From Lytechinus pictus (taxonomy: Eukaryota > Echinodermata > Echinoidea > Temnopleuroida > Toxopneustidae), in NCBI RefSeq assembly GCF_037042905.1, contig NC_087247.1, forward strand, positions 76,926,420-76,990,419: 64,000 bases of DNA, in the 5' to 3' direction. The translations under genes and the position numbers were made by a program. This document shows, piece after piece, positions 46,011 through 58,158 of this stretch (positions within the stretch are counted from its first letter, which is position 1; every line of letters starts with the position of its first letter). Under the pieces are notes generated by a model that had not been told where the DNA came from, ran no database searches, and saw only the letters and a list, made by a program, of their open reading frames with translations.

Positions 46011-48087
46011 CTGGAATTAGAGCAAAGATGAGATACATGTATAATTTAGAGGACAATAATCATGATTAATTTTAATTGAAAATAAAATCAAATGCAAATG
46101 AAATTGTTTTATGAAAATCAAATGCCATCATTTTAATGCTTTATATTGGATGTTGTTGGAAGGTTATAACTTTGCACAGCGGGCCAAATTCATTTTCACG
46201 CCCAGACGCTATTAAATCTGCCATGCCTAGTGAATATTTGGTAAATTTTATTGTTTTCAATTGTCGAAATCTACTAATTCTCAGTTGTAATTTCAAAGGA
46301 ATAAACACTCTCTTGTTAAATGTATCAATTAAGCCTGAGTCGAATCGATTTTTAAATCGGTGTTTGATCGATGTCATCGAGCGCCAGTGCAGATTTTGCA
46401 ATATCGGTGCATCAAAAAAAAAAAAATGGTCAGCCGGCCGATTCGTTTGGTTCACACAATCATCAAAATAAACAGTTACATATCCAATTGACTACTACTT
46501 ACTTGATTTATATTCCCCCCAAAATGAAACTGATTTTGCAATTATGATGCCTATTCACCATTAATTTGAAGTTTATTTCGATGATTTAGATCATAGTTCG
46601 AGTCTTACTCGTCTGCTCGTGCCGAAATAATTTATACACGATGAATTCATGAATGGAAGTCATCGCCATCGATCGTGCATGCGTAGTACTGTGCTTTAAT
46701 CAAACCAAAAAATTGCTGGAAAATTGATGTGATCAACATAAAATATAACAATATTAATATCATGACCATGGAATATTATTTAATCGTAATATTTTAAAAT
46801 AATTTGTATATGATAATCATTAATATGCATCAATAGAGCTTGATGTGAAATGTTTGTATTTCGTTTCAATTTTCAATGACGGACATCACATGACGATCGA
46901 CTTGCCTGAGTGAGTGCACTTGTCTAAAAAATTTTTTTATCGCGTCAGGATTGATTCTCAAACATTGTTAACATGCAGAAACTCCTTTCAAGATCGTAAT
47001 ATCACCATTTAATAACATTTTAAATGACAAAACAGAGAAAATTGCGTTTGATACTTTTTCCATCAATTTGAAGCTAGTTTGTGCCCAACTTTGGGATCTG
47101 ATTTCATGAATGGAAAATATGTCATACGTCATCAAACGCGCATGCGCATTGTGCTTCTTTTCTCGGAGACGTCTTGATGGAATAAAAATAAAAAAGACAG
47201 TTTTGATACTTCCATATGAACATAACATACTTTGCTGACATCGTCAATATTTTCAGTATGGCCATAAAATCTTATTAAATCGTAATTATTTAACATCCAA
47301 TAATAATGTATATATGAATTCAGAGCTCGATCCGAGACATTCGTATTTATTTTGATCGCATGCTCTTGTGTCTAAAATAAAAAAATTGATTATCATAACA
47401 GGATTAATTCTCGAACATCGTCATAACTCATATTCCACAATCTTTCCTTACAATCGTCATATCATCATTGAATACCAATTCAAATGACCATCGAGAGAAA
47501 ATTACGTATTATATTTATTCCCATCAATTTGGAGCTCATTTTGGATCCAACTACACTATCTCAGGCAAGTTACAGTGCTCTCCGCTGGTTGCACTCGTTT
47601 GCTGGCTGGCAAGCACGCCTGTCGCTTCGGGAGAGTGTGTACGGTACGGGGCGGCTAAGTGTGTTTGAGTCTGCACTGCCAATGCTAGTTGACCGAAAAT
47701 CATTCGGATCGACTCTGCGTGATTGATGTCTTTAATATTGTTTTATTTTATGTTGTCATCTGCAAATATCATTGTTGAAGACATTTTGGGAAGAATTCTG
47801 CTTTGGTCCCCGGCCTTTTTTGTGTTTGTGATCATGGAAAATACAAACTTTGCTCTGAGCCTCTGTCATCTGCTTGTGCAACGCTCACCCGGCCCACTCA
47901 CACAACATGCGAGGTTAGTATACTAACCTCGCACAACGCATGTCATATCATAATGAATTTTGACGTTTTCATTCATCACACGAATGTGAGAATATGAAAC
48001 ACGCCTAAATCTTCACAATATACTCAATTTAGTCATCTTAATCTGATAATGTAATCTAATTTTAAAAATCAGCACGAACGTATCTAT

Positions 48088-49067
48088 AACAAGTGGAATG
48101 CCTCTGGCCGTCTCACCTGCATCACGCGATTCAATATAGCAGCAGTGCTGATTTTGAAAACTACTATAACTCGCACAAGATGTTCAGTGATACTTGGTTA
48201 CTCTTATTTCCACGTTTTATGAACTAGACCAATACACTTATAGAGATATGATGGCAATTCAACAAATACCCCCAACGTGGCCAAAGTTCTTTGACCTTAC
48301 ATGACCTTTGACCTTGATCATGTGACCTGAAACTCGCACAGGATGTTCAGTGATACTTGATTACTATTATGTCCAAGTTTTATGAACTAGACCAACACAC
48401 TTTCAAATTTATGGCTGTAATTCAACAAATACCCCAATTTGGCCAAAGTTCATTGACCCTAAATGACCTTTGACCTTGATCATGTGACCTGAAACTTGCA
48501 CAGGATGTTCAGTAATACTTGATTACTATTATGTCCAAGTTTCATGAATCAGATCCATAAACTTTCAAAGTTATGATGGTAATTCAACAGATACCCCCAA
48601 TTCGGCCAAAGTTCATTGACCCTAAATGACCTTTGACCTTGGTCATGTGATGTGAAACTCATGCAGGATGTTCAGTGATACTTGATTAACCTTATGTATA
48701 AGTTTCATGAACTAGGTCCATATATTTTCTAAGTTATGATGACATTTCAAAAACTTAACCTTAGGTTAAGATTTTGATGTTGATTCCCCCAACATGGTCT
48801 AAGTTCATTGACCCTAAATGACCTTTGACCTTGGTCATGTGACATGAAACTCAGGCAGGATGTTCAGTAATACTTGATTAACCTTATGGCCAAGTTTCAT
48901 GAACTAGGTCCATATACTTTCTAAGTTATGCTGTCATTTCAAAAACTTAACCTCAGGTTAAGATTTGGTGTTGACGCCGCCGCCGCCGTCGCCGCCGCCG
49001 TCGCCGTCGCCGCCGCCGTCGGAAAAGCGGCGCCTATAGTCTCACTCTGCTATGCAGGTGAGACAAA
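48088..49067 (+). repeat. DR1-bearing interspersed repeat, copy B
   Basis: It has the same ends as copy A (AACAAGTGGAATGCCTCTGG; ATGCAGGTGAGAC) and the same unit order, but lacks one or more units of copy A and has a longer GCC/GTC triplet run (48974-49022). TGACCTTTGACCT is exact at about 48303, 48467, 48627 and 48822, each followed within about 15 bp by TCATGTGA. A small open frame over the triplet run (poly-Ala/Val) is an artefact. Confidence 0.8.
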
Positions 49068-50146
49068 AATGGATTTTAAACGCTTACCTCCAAATCTCAG
49101 CCAGTTACTCCGTCCAATCCTTAATACTGTGGTGGAAATTACGCAAACAACAATCGAAATGCGAATTTTTTCTATCGAACAGTCTAGATTCAAGTCGCCG
49201 GCGCATAATAGGAAATCGTACCAAAAAAATCAACAGGTTGCATGTCACGTATAATCGCTGATGGCGCTACATCATAAAATAACGGTGAACAGCGAAAAAA
49301 ATGCGGAGCACCTAGAACGCAACCAGCAGTACAGCTGTTCTGACGTCAACGACGCAAACAAGCAAGTTTATTAAATAATATCGCGCGCCCTCTCTGTGCG
49401 TATAGAGAGAACCAGCGAATCGGCCCCATGCCTGCTTCGACATCAAGAAAAATCATCGATATAAAGTACCAGAAAGACAGAGAGGAATTGAAATTGGCTT
49501 CATATCGTTTGGTAAGTTTCATATCCAAAGCTTATCTCACATTAAATAGGTATCTATTTCTAATATTTACAATAGAAGAATAAACGTATTGCAAGTGCCG
49601 TGCCAGTGGTTATCCTGTGCACGGCGGTGGTAATGTACCCGTAGGTGCACCCGGCCAGCACATACCGTCGATCAGTGCTAGTGCAGTGCGTGCATATCGC
49701 ATCGACCGGAGCAAAATAAAATATCTTGATTTTCCCCGCCTTCAAAATTCGATGCATCGATGTTCGATCGAATTAAAGTTGTCGAACACCGGTTTTCAAA
49801 ATAATCGATAAGCCGCGCGAAGTCAAGAGCAAGAAAAGATGAGGAACAGAGGGAAATAGAGTGCTCAAATAAGTCTCCAAGTCCAAATGGACTTCATATG
49901 GATCGGTAAGTGAAATGGAATATTTATATGAAATTATAATACATGAAGCAATATCGATTCGTGCAAGTGCATGGAATTGGAAGTGGTTTATCCCACTCCT
50001 GGTACCAATGAGGTCCAAACATTAACATGTATGGACCTCATAGGCGACATTACCCAAATTATGGGTTGGACAATGCTGTTCTGATTTCCAACCCAAGACT
50101 TTGGTAAATGTACACCTTAATACAAGTTAGAGTTATCCGATATACC

Positions 50147-52263
50147 AGGGCTCGACACTAGCGCCGGTCCGACGGTCCCAGACCGGTAAAAATCACTGTC
50201 GGGCCGGTAGATTTTCAGAAATAGCAAGATTTACTGGTCCGACAAGACCAGTAAGAAAATATCATTGTCGGGCCGGTAATTTTTCCAAAAATAGCAAGAT
50301 TTATGGGTCCGACATAAACAGTAATAAAAACCATTGTTGGGCCAGTAACTTTTCCAGAAATGGTCAAATTCACTAGTCCAACATAAACATAAAAAATATT
50401 CCATGACTCAAATTGCAAACCATTTTCCTCCCGTTAAATTTGGTCATTCACACACAGAATACACACAGAATGAATCGCATGCAATTTTTACTAGGGTAAC
50501 ATACAGTGTACATATGGCTAGCCAACCACACAGCCCACATGGTGAATTTTCTACTGGCTGCACGAACGAAGCTTGGCGAAGCTTGGCAAACCTCTGGCAG
50601 AAATCTCTCACAGAACGGTCAAAATTCACATTTCACACTAATGAAAAGCTCTTATAATGTCCATATTTCCAAAAAATTGGGGTAACTGTCATTTGTAAGC
50701 AGTAAAAGGAGAAATTTTCACTTCTGTTTTAGTTCAAAGAGATCGGGTTTCGAGTGATATCGTCTGAATACATGATAGCCCCACATATGCATTTGTGTGT
50801 GTGTTGATACACTTGGTTTCTTTCGTAGCTATATCTTAATTGAGCCAAAAAGAAATTGATAATTTATTTATGATAGTTTTAGCTTTCTTCCTCTGTTTTC
50901 TTTCTATCTTTCTTTCCTTCTTTCTTTTCAATCTTTCTTTGTTTCTTCCCTCTCTTCTTTAATTTTTTTTGTTACTGTCTTTCTTTTTTAATTATTCTTT
51001 GTCTTTCGTTCTTTCATTCTTTCTGTCCTTTTAACATTTTTCTCTATTTCTTTTTCTCTTTCTTTTTTGATTTCTTTCTTTCTTTTATTCTTGAGTCCAT
51101 CCATCCTATATTTATCTCTTCTTTCTTTCTTCCTTTCCTTCTTTTTACCCTTTCTTTCCTTCATTCTTTGTTTCTTTCTTCATTCCATCCATCCTTTCTT
51201 TACCATTTCTTGTTTTTTATTTCTTCCTTCTTTCAGCCCTTTCTCTCTTTCTTTCATTCATTCCTTCCTTTCTGTTCTTTCTTTTTTCCCTTCATTCCAT
51301 CTATCCTTTTACCTTTTTTTTTTTTTTACTGCTTGCTTCCTTTCCTTTCTTCTTTCGTTCTTTTTTTCCCTCATTCCTTCCTTTCTTTGTCTTTCGGTCT
51401 TTCTTTTTTTTCTTACTTTCATCTATTTTACATTTTCTTTCTTTTTTCTATTGCTTGCTTGCTTCCTTCCTTCTTTCCTTCTATCTATCATTTTACCTTT
51501 CTTTATTTCTTCCTTCTTTAATACTTTCTTTCTTTTTTCCTTCTTTCCATCTCTCCTTTTACCCTTTCTTTTTTTATTGCTTCTTTCCTTCTTTCTGTCT
51601 TTTGTTCTTTCTTTCTATATTGCTTGCTTCATTTCTTTCCTTCTTTCTTTCTTTCCTTCATTCCTTTATTTCTTCTTTTTCTTTTGTTCTTTCTTTCTTA
51701 TTTTTGTTCTTTCTTTCCTTCCTTCCTTTCCCTCTTCAGTTCTTTCTTTTTTTCCTTCCTTCACATTTATCCTTTCTTTACCCTTTTTCTTCCTTTCTTT
51801 CTTTCTATCTTTTTTCCTTCTTTCCATCTTTCCTTATACCCTTTCTTTCTTATTTTATTGCTTCTTTCCTTTTTTCATTACTTTCTGTCTTTTGTTTTTT
51901 CTTTCTTTCCTTTTTTTCTTTTGTTCTTTCTTTCTTTCTTTCTTTTTTTCCTTTTTTCCTTCCTTCACATCTATCCTTTCTTTACCTTTTATTTATTCTT
52001 CCTTCCTTTCTTTTATTATTTCTTCCTTTGTTTCTTTTTGTCTTGCTTTCTTTTTGTCTTTCATTCCTTCATTTTTTTTTGGGGGGGGGGGGGTAACAAG
52101 AAAGGACAGCAAAATAAACTCACGGCCTTTTTTAATGTTTTCTTTATTTTGGGGACCAGTAGATTTTAGGTTCGGACCAGTAAAAAATGGAAAAACTGGG
52201 TATCTACTGGTCCGACATGAATAGGTTGGACCAGTAGAAAAAAAGGGTTAATGTGGAGCCCTG
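50147..52263. mobile_element. hAT-like non-autonomous element 2 with polypyrimidine core, 2.1 kb
   Basis: GATATACC at 50139-50146 and 52264-52271 is the target duplication. The tips are (C)AGGGCTCGACACTA and TTAATGTGGAGCCCTG. The left subterminal region has three ~65-bp tandem units with GTCGGGCCGGTA and GGTCCGACA (50195-50390), and the right has GGTCCGACAT and GGACCAGTA. A block at 50556-50900 is homologous to 41540-41890 of element 1 and leads into a similar polypyrimidine tract. No transposase. It lies in DSTYK intron 1. Confidence 0.85.
50880..52080 (+). repeat. Polypyrimidine tract (CTTT/CCTT)n, ~1.2 kb
   Basis: Same type as 41890-43190: nearly pure C/T on + with CATCCATCC and TACCTTTC blocks, ending in T8 G13 at about 52073-52093. 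The long Phe/Ser/Leu frames are compositional. Confidence 0.9.
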
Positions 52264-52562
52264 GATATACCTTTCATTCGGTCGGTAAACATTTATTTAG
52301 TTGTAAAAATAGTTTAAATTAAAATTGATTATTGTTAAACTTACATTTCAGGCCCTTTTTGTTGATTTTCGGTGAGCGTTCCACACAGCTGCGACGAGTG
52401 ATCAACTCCGAAGTGATACGCGTACTGGTCAGCTGATCGGTCAGGTGATCGGTTGGTTATCTTTTTGTCAGACGTTCATAATTTATGTTAAGCGTATCAA
52501 TCTTCAGTATCTTGATTTCAAAGCATCAGTATTGCAGAGAAAAGTCATTATTGATTGGAATC

Positions 52563-53317
52563 AGTGGCGGATCGGGGGGGGGGGGAGGGGTTGGGGGTGA
52601 GCATTTCTGCCCGTTCCCCTTTTGAGATTTATAGTAAACATTTTGGAATTAAATATTTTGTTAATACTAGTTGTGCCCCCCCCCTCCCTTATGAGAATCA
52701 CAGCATTATTTGTAATGGGGATATTTCGTTCATATTCTTTTCTCTTTTTTTGCCTTTTTTTTGCTTGTCAAATTTTACTGGGAACAAATTAACAATATGA
52801 CTTTCTATACATCACCTTTTTTTATTTGCCAAATTTTATGCTAGACAAAATGACCTGCGAGCCTTATAATAGTTAGAAACTTTTTTTTTTTAATTTGGGG
52901 GGGGGGCTTGCCAAATTTTACGCGGGACAAAATGAAATTCATTTTTTTAGTGACAACCTTTTTTTCATTTGTCAAATTCTACACGAGACAAAATTACCTT
53001 CGATCATTACTTTAGCCCGGTACTATTAGTTAAAACCTTTTGGGGGGGGGGGGCCGGGGGTGCCAAATATCACGTGGACAAAATGACTTTCCCTTTTCTT
53101 ATTTTATTTTTTTGTGGGGGGCCGAATATTACGCGGACAAAATGACTTTCATTTTGAGTGACCATTTTTTTTTTAACTTGTCAAACTTTACGCGAGACAA
53201 GATGACCGGGTTTTTTTGGTAAGAACCTTTTTTTAGAATTGTCAAATTTTACTTGAGAAAATTCACCCCGAGCCCCCCCCCCCCCCCCACTTTGGAAAAT
53301 CTTGGATGCGCCTCTAG
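52563..53317. repeat. G/C-run bordered repeat with ~65-bp internal units
   Basis: It starts GTGGCGGATC plus a G-run and ends with a C-run followed by TTGGATGCGCCTC, roughly inverse. Between 52755 and 53275 about eight degenerate units carry TGTCAAATTTTACGCG and GACAAAATGAC (about 52763, 52826, 52908, 52970, 53060, 53120, 53177, 53236). Confidence 0.6.
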
Positions 53318-54906
53318 TTTGAATCATAATGAAGATTAAGATCATGCGTATAGCTTAGGCCTACATCCACGGCAGAGGCGTAAGCCGGCGGGGGCATGCA
53401 GGCTGGCCCTTGATCCCCAGTGGATTTCACCAGAAAAAATCGGGATAAGAGTAAAGGAATGAAGGAAGGAAAAGAAAGAAAGAAAGACAGAAAGAAAGAC
53501 AGAAAGAAAGAAATAGAGAGAAAAAGGGAAAGGGAAGAGAAATAAAAGGTCATAAAAAAGCAAAAGGAAAGAAAAATGCATGCAAGAATTTTATGTTAAA
53601 ATCTATGATCGCAAAATTGATATTTGTAATAAAAGTGACAAAAGCTTTGCTCGCTCGCCTCTTTATCTGGTAGGCGCGTAGCTAGGGGCGGTGCCCCCCG
53701 AAAAGGTCCATCCCCCCAAAAAAAAGAAGAAGGAGGGAAAAGATAAAAGAAAAAGTGAAATGAGAAAAGGGGGGTGTATAACTATGATGTGCTTTTCCTT
53801 TTTTTTTTGGGGGGGGGGGTCAAAACAATTAACCTTAACAAAATGTTTTTCTATAATTAGGTCTAATTGCTAAATATCCAGAGGTATCGAGACCCACCTG
53901 CTGATATTGCACTGGGGGTACACGATGGAAGGGTTAGGCCCAGTGATGGCCCCCGAATGTTCTCCAACCAAGATAAGAGAAATGAAGGGAATTAATGAAA
54001 AGAAAAGGAAAAGTGTAAGGTAAGATATCTATCTCAAATTTAGATTTGCACGAAAAAGGTTTTTTCTCGCTTGCTTCACTCGCTTGGAACATATAAAGCA
54101 ACTTTATTCCCACCCACCATGTAGGCCTACATTGGCCCTCTTTCTTTCTTTTACTCATCACGCTATACTGCCACACAGGGGTTTGCCCTAATGATCGTGG
54201 ACAATCATAAAAGATATCATTTTCATACCATGTGACTGGGAAATTTTTGGCTCCACCCCCCCCCCCCTCTCGATCCCTGCTTTTGATTTTGACTTGATAG
54301 GGGCCTATACCTGATGTAATTTGCTTCAATATAAAATCATAACGGAAAGAACGCCTTGAATACAGGCCAAACAGCCTAACGACATTGCTGTGTCACGTGA
54401 CAACTAGTATTAAACGAGAATGTACATAACCCTATGGCGACAAGGTTAGCCGCAAAAGTTGAGCAAGTTCTGGACAAAAAGGCTTCAGTACCCCAAGAAA
54501 AGACCAGGCGAGTACTATTTATACATTATTTTCCATAAGTACTAAGTAGTATCTAGGGTCTAATTTAAAAATAGATTTCGTCATGGAGCTCCATGGTAAT
54601 ATCTAGTAATTTAAGTCCAACTTCTGATTCGCGTGCACTCACTAGTTTTTTAACACAGGAATTGATAGGCATGGTGCCTAGAGTGGTTTATCCTTAGCCA
54701 GGCCCACCCAAGGGTTCATTACATGCCGCCGCGCACAGAAAATTCAAGCAATAGAAGTCGTGTGTTGTGGACCCAAGAAGTGAGATCCCAGCACGCACGA
54801 CCCACTAGTTAGAAATCCACTGCCAAACGCGGTTCGTGGTGCAAGGTTAGTAATAGTATACTAATACTAACCTCGCAATACGTGTGAGTGAGCCAGGCCA
54901 GGAGTA
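53318..54906. other. Purine-rich stretch and G/C-tract repeat, no gene
   Basis: (GAAA)n/(GACAGAAA)n occupies about 53459-53545. GCGCGTAGCTAGGGGCGGTGCC begins at about 53672 and C-runs follow at 53700 and 54256, another member of the GTAGCYAGG family of ends. At 54861-54890 lies a 30-bp block that recurs at 63193-63222. Confidence 0.5.
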
Positions 54907-55926
54907 GCCAGGCGGCTTCTAGAGAGTAAAAATCATTTACTAACGTAAGGTTACTCTCATACGAAGCCAGGCATTCCTCCCCATTCATCTGCGTGTACCG
55001 CAAAAAACCCTGAAACTTTCGCCCCCGAGATTTCTACTTTCCTTCTAAAAGATCTAGCTCTAATTTTCATGTAAATGGGATAAAACTTCATTTCCGACAT
55101 TTCTACGCTCTCGTTGTTATTTTGAAAACAAGAATTCATCAAAAAAATGAAAAAATATTGTGAAAAGACGGAAGAGACTTGCCCGATGTTTACGCCGCCA
55201 TCTTGTTTCTTATTGTACTTCCCAACGTTACGCGACGCTCGCTGATGAATTCTTGTTTTCAAAATAACAACGAGAGCGTAGAAATGTCGGAAATGAAGTT
55301 TTATCCCATTCATGATTTAGAGCTAGGCCTAGATCTTTTAGAAGGAAAGTAGAAATCTCGGGCAGTAGAGGCGCACGGCCAATATGGGAGACTCTCTCCA
55401 ATAGGGGAGACAATCTCCTACATTGGAGACTTGCTTTGCAAAAGGACAAAAGAAACACCAACAAAAACATGATTTTTTCCACCCAAAATTTTGTCTCACT
55501 GAGGTCAGAAGCCCATTTGTTTTGTGTGTGATTGACAACAAAAATCCTTATCAAAACAAAAGTAGACGGTGAATTTTTAAAGTAGACGGTGAAAAGGGGT
55601 AATTTTTCATGAGGAATCTGTTTATCACATTTTTATTTGCCGCCAAGGTAATCCTTTTGCAGCAAATGTAAACAAAGGAAATTGATCTCCAAAACTGGAG
55701 ACTGTCTCTGAAATTGGATACCCAAATTCTTTACAAAAGTCTCTGATATTGGAGATAATCTCCCACATTGGAGACAGTCTCCAATATTGGCCGTGCGCCT
55801 CTACTGTCGGGGGTGAAAGTTTCAGGTTTTGGCTTCCATTGTGTGGGTCTATGGGATAGAGGCCTGGCTTCATGAGAGTAACCTTACGTTAGTAAATGAT
55901 TTTTACTCTCTAGAAGCCTCCTGGCT
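54907..55926. mobile_element. Foldback element with a nested MITE
   Basis: The left arm (54907-55137) and the right arm (55228-55363 plus 55807-55926) are inverted: TAGCCAGG(C/A)GGCTTCTAGAGAG at the tips, then AAAATCATTTACTAACGTAA, CCTGAAACTTTC and TTCCGACATTTCTACGCTCTCG. The right arm is interrupted by the MITE at 55364-55806. A TA dinucleotide borders both tips. No protein. Confidence 0.75.
55364..55806. mobile_element. MITE (443 bp) with 5-bp duplication TCGGG
   Basis: The tips CAGTAGAGGCGCACGGCC and inverse; inside are many GGAGA/TCTCC blocks (AATATTGGAGACNGTCTCC type). Flanked by TCGGG on both sides. The uninterrupted opposite arm (CCCCCGAGATTT at 55022-55033) shows the pre-insertion sequence, confirming the 5-bp duplication. 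Superfamily not assigned. Confidence 0.8.
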
Positions 55927-56289
55927 AGTTTATCTGGACTCGAGGAATCTCCAAATTCTGTGGAAGGATCAGCTCATAGTTGAAGTCATACTACATTACA
56001 GATTACTACCTAGTCATAGTTAGAAAGAGTTGCATGCGTCGTGCCTTGAATTTACCATGCACGGCGGCAGCGATGCACCCATGGGTGCGCCTGAGCTGAG
56101 GAGTGAGGAGGTAGCCTACATTGGTTACACTTGACTTAGACAGCTGGCAGCCGTCTGTTTCGAGGAGTTTTTTAACATTTTTTTTTTTATTTCTCCTCTG
56201 TATTTGGTGAGTGAAGCCAACGGAGTTCAGCTGAACAACCAACATAACACTACAGAGACCGAAGCTTTTTTGGTCTACACTTGACTTAC

Positions 56290-56446
56290 CCTCATCAAAA
56301 TGACCTGACGTTTTCAGCTCTGTCAGACAATGATTTGAGTCGAAGATGATCTTTTTCAGATGCTTGGTCAACCCTCCAAAATGTTTGACTTCATGGGCCA
56401 GATCGCGACCCCGAGTACGCGAACTTCCTGCCCTCCTGGAAGACAT
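56290..56446 (-). CDS. DSTYK: DSTYK exon 1 (start codon and N-terminus)
   Basis: ATG at 56446 (context AACAAAATG) opens 52 codons plus one base, ending at a strong donor GGTAAGTC (GTAAGT at 56289-56284). The leftover G joins AA of exon 2 to make GAA, so the phase fits and gives HFDEEIMSTLV. The residues SNHCLTEL and the preceding basic helical segment LTKHLKKII resemble the DSTYK N-terminus (basic, then an SHNHTCLSSL-like stretch). The match is short, so the assignment rests on phase, strand, distance and weak similarity. A LINE 3' end lies about 95 bp upstream. Confidence 0.7.
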
Positions 56447-57016
56447 TTTGTTTACATCTGACCCGAGAATTATGAGCTAGCTCGCTACGCTAAGCGCTAG
56501 CGAACTTCATAGTATTTGTACCGATCATAGATATAGATATATGTTGTTGTTGTTGAATATGATGGCGCTCTTCAATCTCTCCAGATTATACGCGCCAGTC
56601 ACTTTCGTAAGTAGGACGTCGTCGGCAAAGGAGATCCATACGACGTTAAACCATTGGTGACGATTATATGACATATTAATATAGATTAGTCACCCATCCA
56701 CCTAATTAGTAGGTCCTACAAGATTAAACATCTTCGAGGAATAATACTTCAATACAAATAGAGAAATTAAATATCGCGCATGCTAAATGATTGTTAGTGA
56801 AAAAGGGCACACCAGCTAACCAATCGGCTACTAGTTATAAATTTATAGAATTTCTTAAAATATTCGTCAAATAACAATTCAAATGTGATATCACATACAA
56901 TTACACGTCCTTCTTATTCTTTTGTCTCGTCTTTTCTTAGTTACTTATTAATACAATTTTTAAATCCTTCTTGTGTTTGAAAGAAAAAAAAAAAAAAAAA
57001 AAAAAAGGACACACAC

Positions 57017-58135
57017 CTAACTGTAAAAACGGTTAGTGGCATATATAAAACATAGTAGTTCCCGTGTATAATCGGGATTAATAAACAATTGTTTAAGATT
57101 CGGGTCATTCATCTTAAGTTTATTAAACATAATGCGTCTCTCCTTTACATATTTTAAACAAAATAAAACATAATGTTCAATATTCTCAAATTCTTTGCAC
57201 ACCTCACAGAGGCCGGAAGAGTGCTGTTTAATTTGAAACATATAATAGTTTAATTTGCACTTACCTACTGTGATTTGATGAAGGAGGCATTCCTCTTTCC
57301 GAGAAAAACCTTTTCTATATGCCTGCTTAAAAACATTATCATGAATAGCACATAAAAATCTACCATTTCTAGACGCATTCCAATCTGCTTGCCAGATACT
57401 TTTATAAAATGTCATGCGTGAGCATGTGAGTTCATTTATAGTGTTTGGTAAAACGATGTCTACAAAAATTTTCGCGGCTCCTTTCTTGGCAGCTTTATCG
57501 ACGATCTCATTGCCGTTAACATCACAATGTGAGGGAATCCATTCAAAATTAATACAGATATCATTCATACTGAGTTTATGAATTTTAAATAAAATTTCAT
57601 TAACAATGGTGCATTTTATGAAATATGAATCAATCACATTCAGCGCTGACAAAGAGTCGCAAAAAATTACAACTGAACATGGTTTATCAAAGGATTCTAA
57701 CCACTCAAGTGCCATTAAAATTGCCAGGAGTTCCGCTCTCATGATACTTACATTGGATAACCTGAAATACTTTTTTATTTTATATTGAGGAACATAAAAT
57801 GCTGCCCCCGTTCTAAAATTTTCCTGTTTGGATCCATCAGTATATATATGTAAATAACCATTCCACACAATTCCAATTCTTTCTAGAACGATAGCTTTCA
57901 TCTCGGCCGTTAGCATATCCTTTTTTCTAATTATACGATGAGCACAAAACGACACAGGAGGGCGGGACAAACGCCATTCCGGGATTCTTGTTAATAAGTT
58001 GTCTTGCTTCTCTACAAGTACCTCATCACTACAGGCTCGAAGTTTGAAAGGTCTTTCCCCTTCCTTCCATTCGTGTCTGTTCGTATGTTCAATGAAAATT
58101 TCTCTACTTGGATGGCATAAAGTGCTAAACAGCAA
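57017..58135 (-). pseudogene. LINE B ORF2, 3' part: RNase H and zinc-finger tail
   Basis: About 372 codons in a different frame from the EN-RT part. RNase H catalytic residues are all visible: Asp in YTDGSKQE, Glu in MRAELLAIL, Asp in FCDSLSAL, and Asp in EIVDKAAKKG after WIPSHCDVNGN. The tail has CEVCKEF-NIEHYVLFC, a probable CCHC-type finger seen after RNase H in I-like elements. Its true beginning lies upstream, in frame with KILQFRYYLL near 58150-58170; it is joined to the RT part by a one-base frameshift, so the ATG at 58135 is not a real start. Confidence 0.85.
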
Positions 58136-58158
58136 ATAATATCTAAATTGTAAAATTT

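Larger units (their letters stand above)
46011..56289 (-). other. DSTYK intron 1 (10.3 kb), filled with repeats
   Basis: Defined by the GTAAGT donor and AATTCCAG acceptor above. From right to left it contains a foldback with nested MITE (54907-55926), G/C-rich elements (53671-54260 and 52563-53317), hAT element 2, and DR1 repeat copy B. The stretches 46011-48087 and 49068-50138 show no recognisable gene; a 26-bp perfect palindrome lies at 47908-47933. Confidence 0.65.

Noticed and set aside
48928-49254. Open frame starting with a poly-Ala/Val run.
   Set aside because: It translates the GCC/GTC triplet run and GC-rich end of the DR1 repeat; continues into unrelated DNA.
51067-52224. A 385-codon open frame and its overlapping partners.
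   Set aside because: Same cause: polypyrimidine tract of hAT-like element 2, followed by transposon end sequence.
56984-57006. A23 run as the poly(A) tail of LINE B.
   Set aside because: It is poly(A) on + while the LINE is on -, so it would be poly(T) in the transcript; the 3' UTR appears to continue to 56541.
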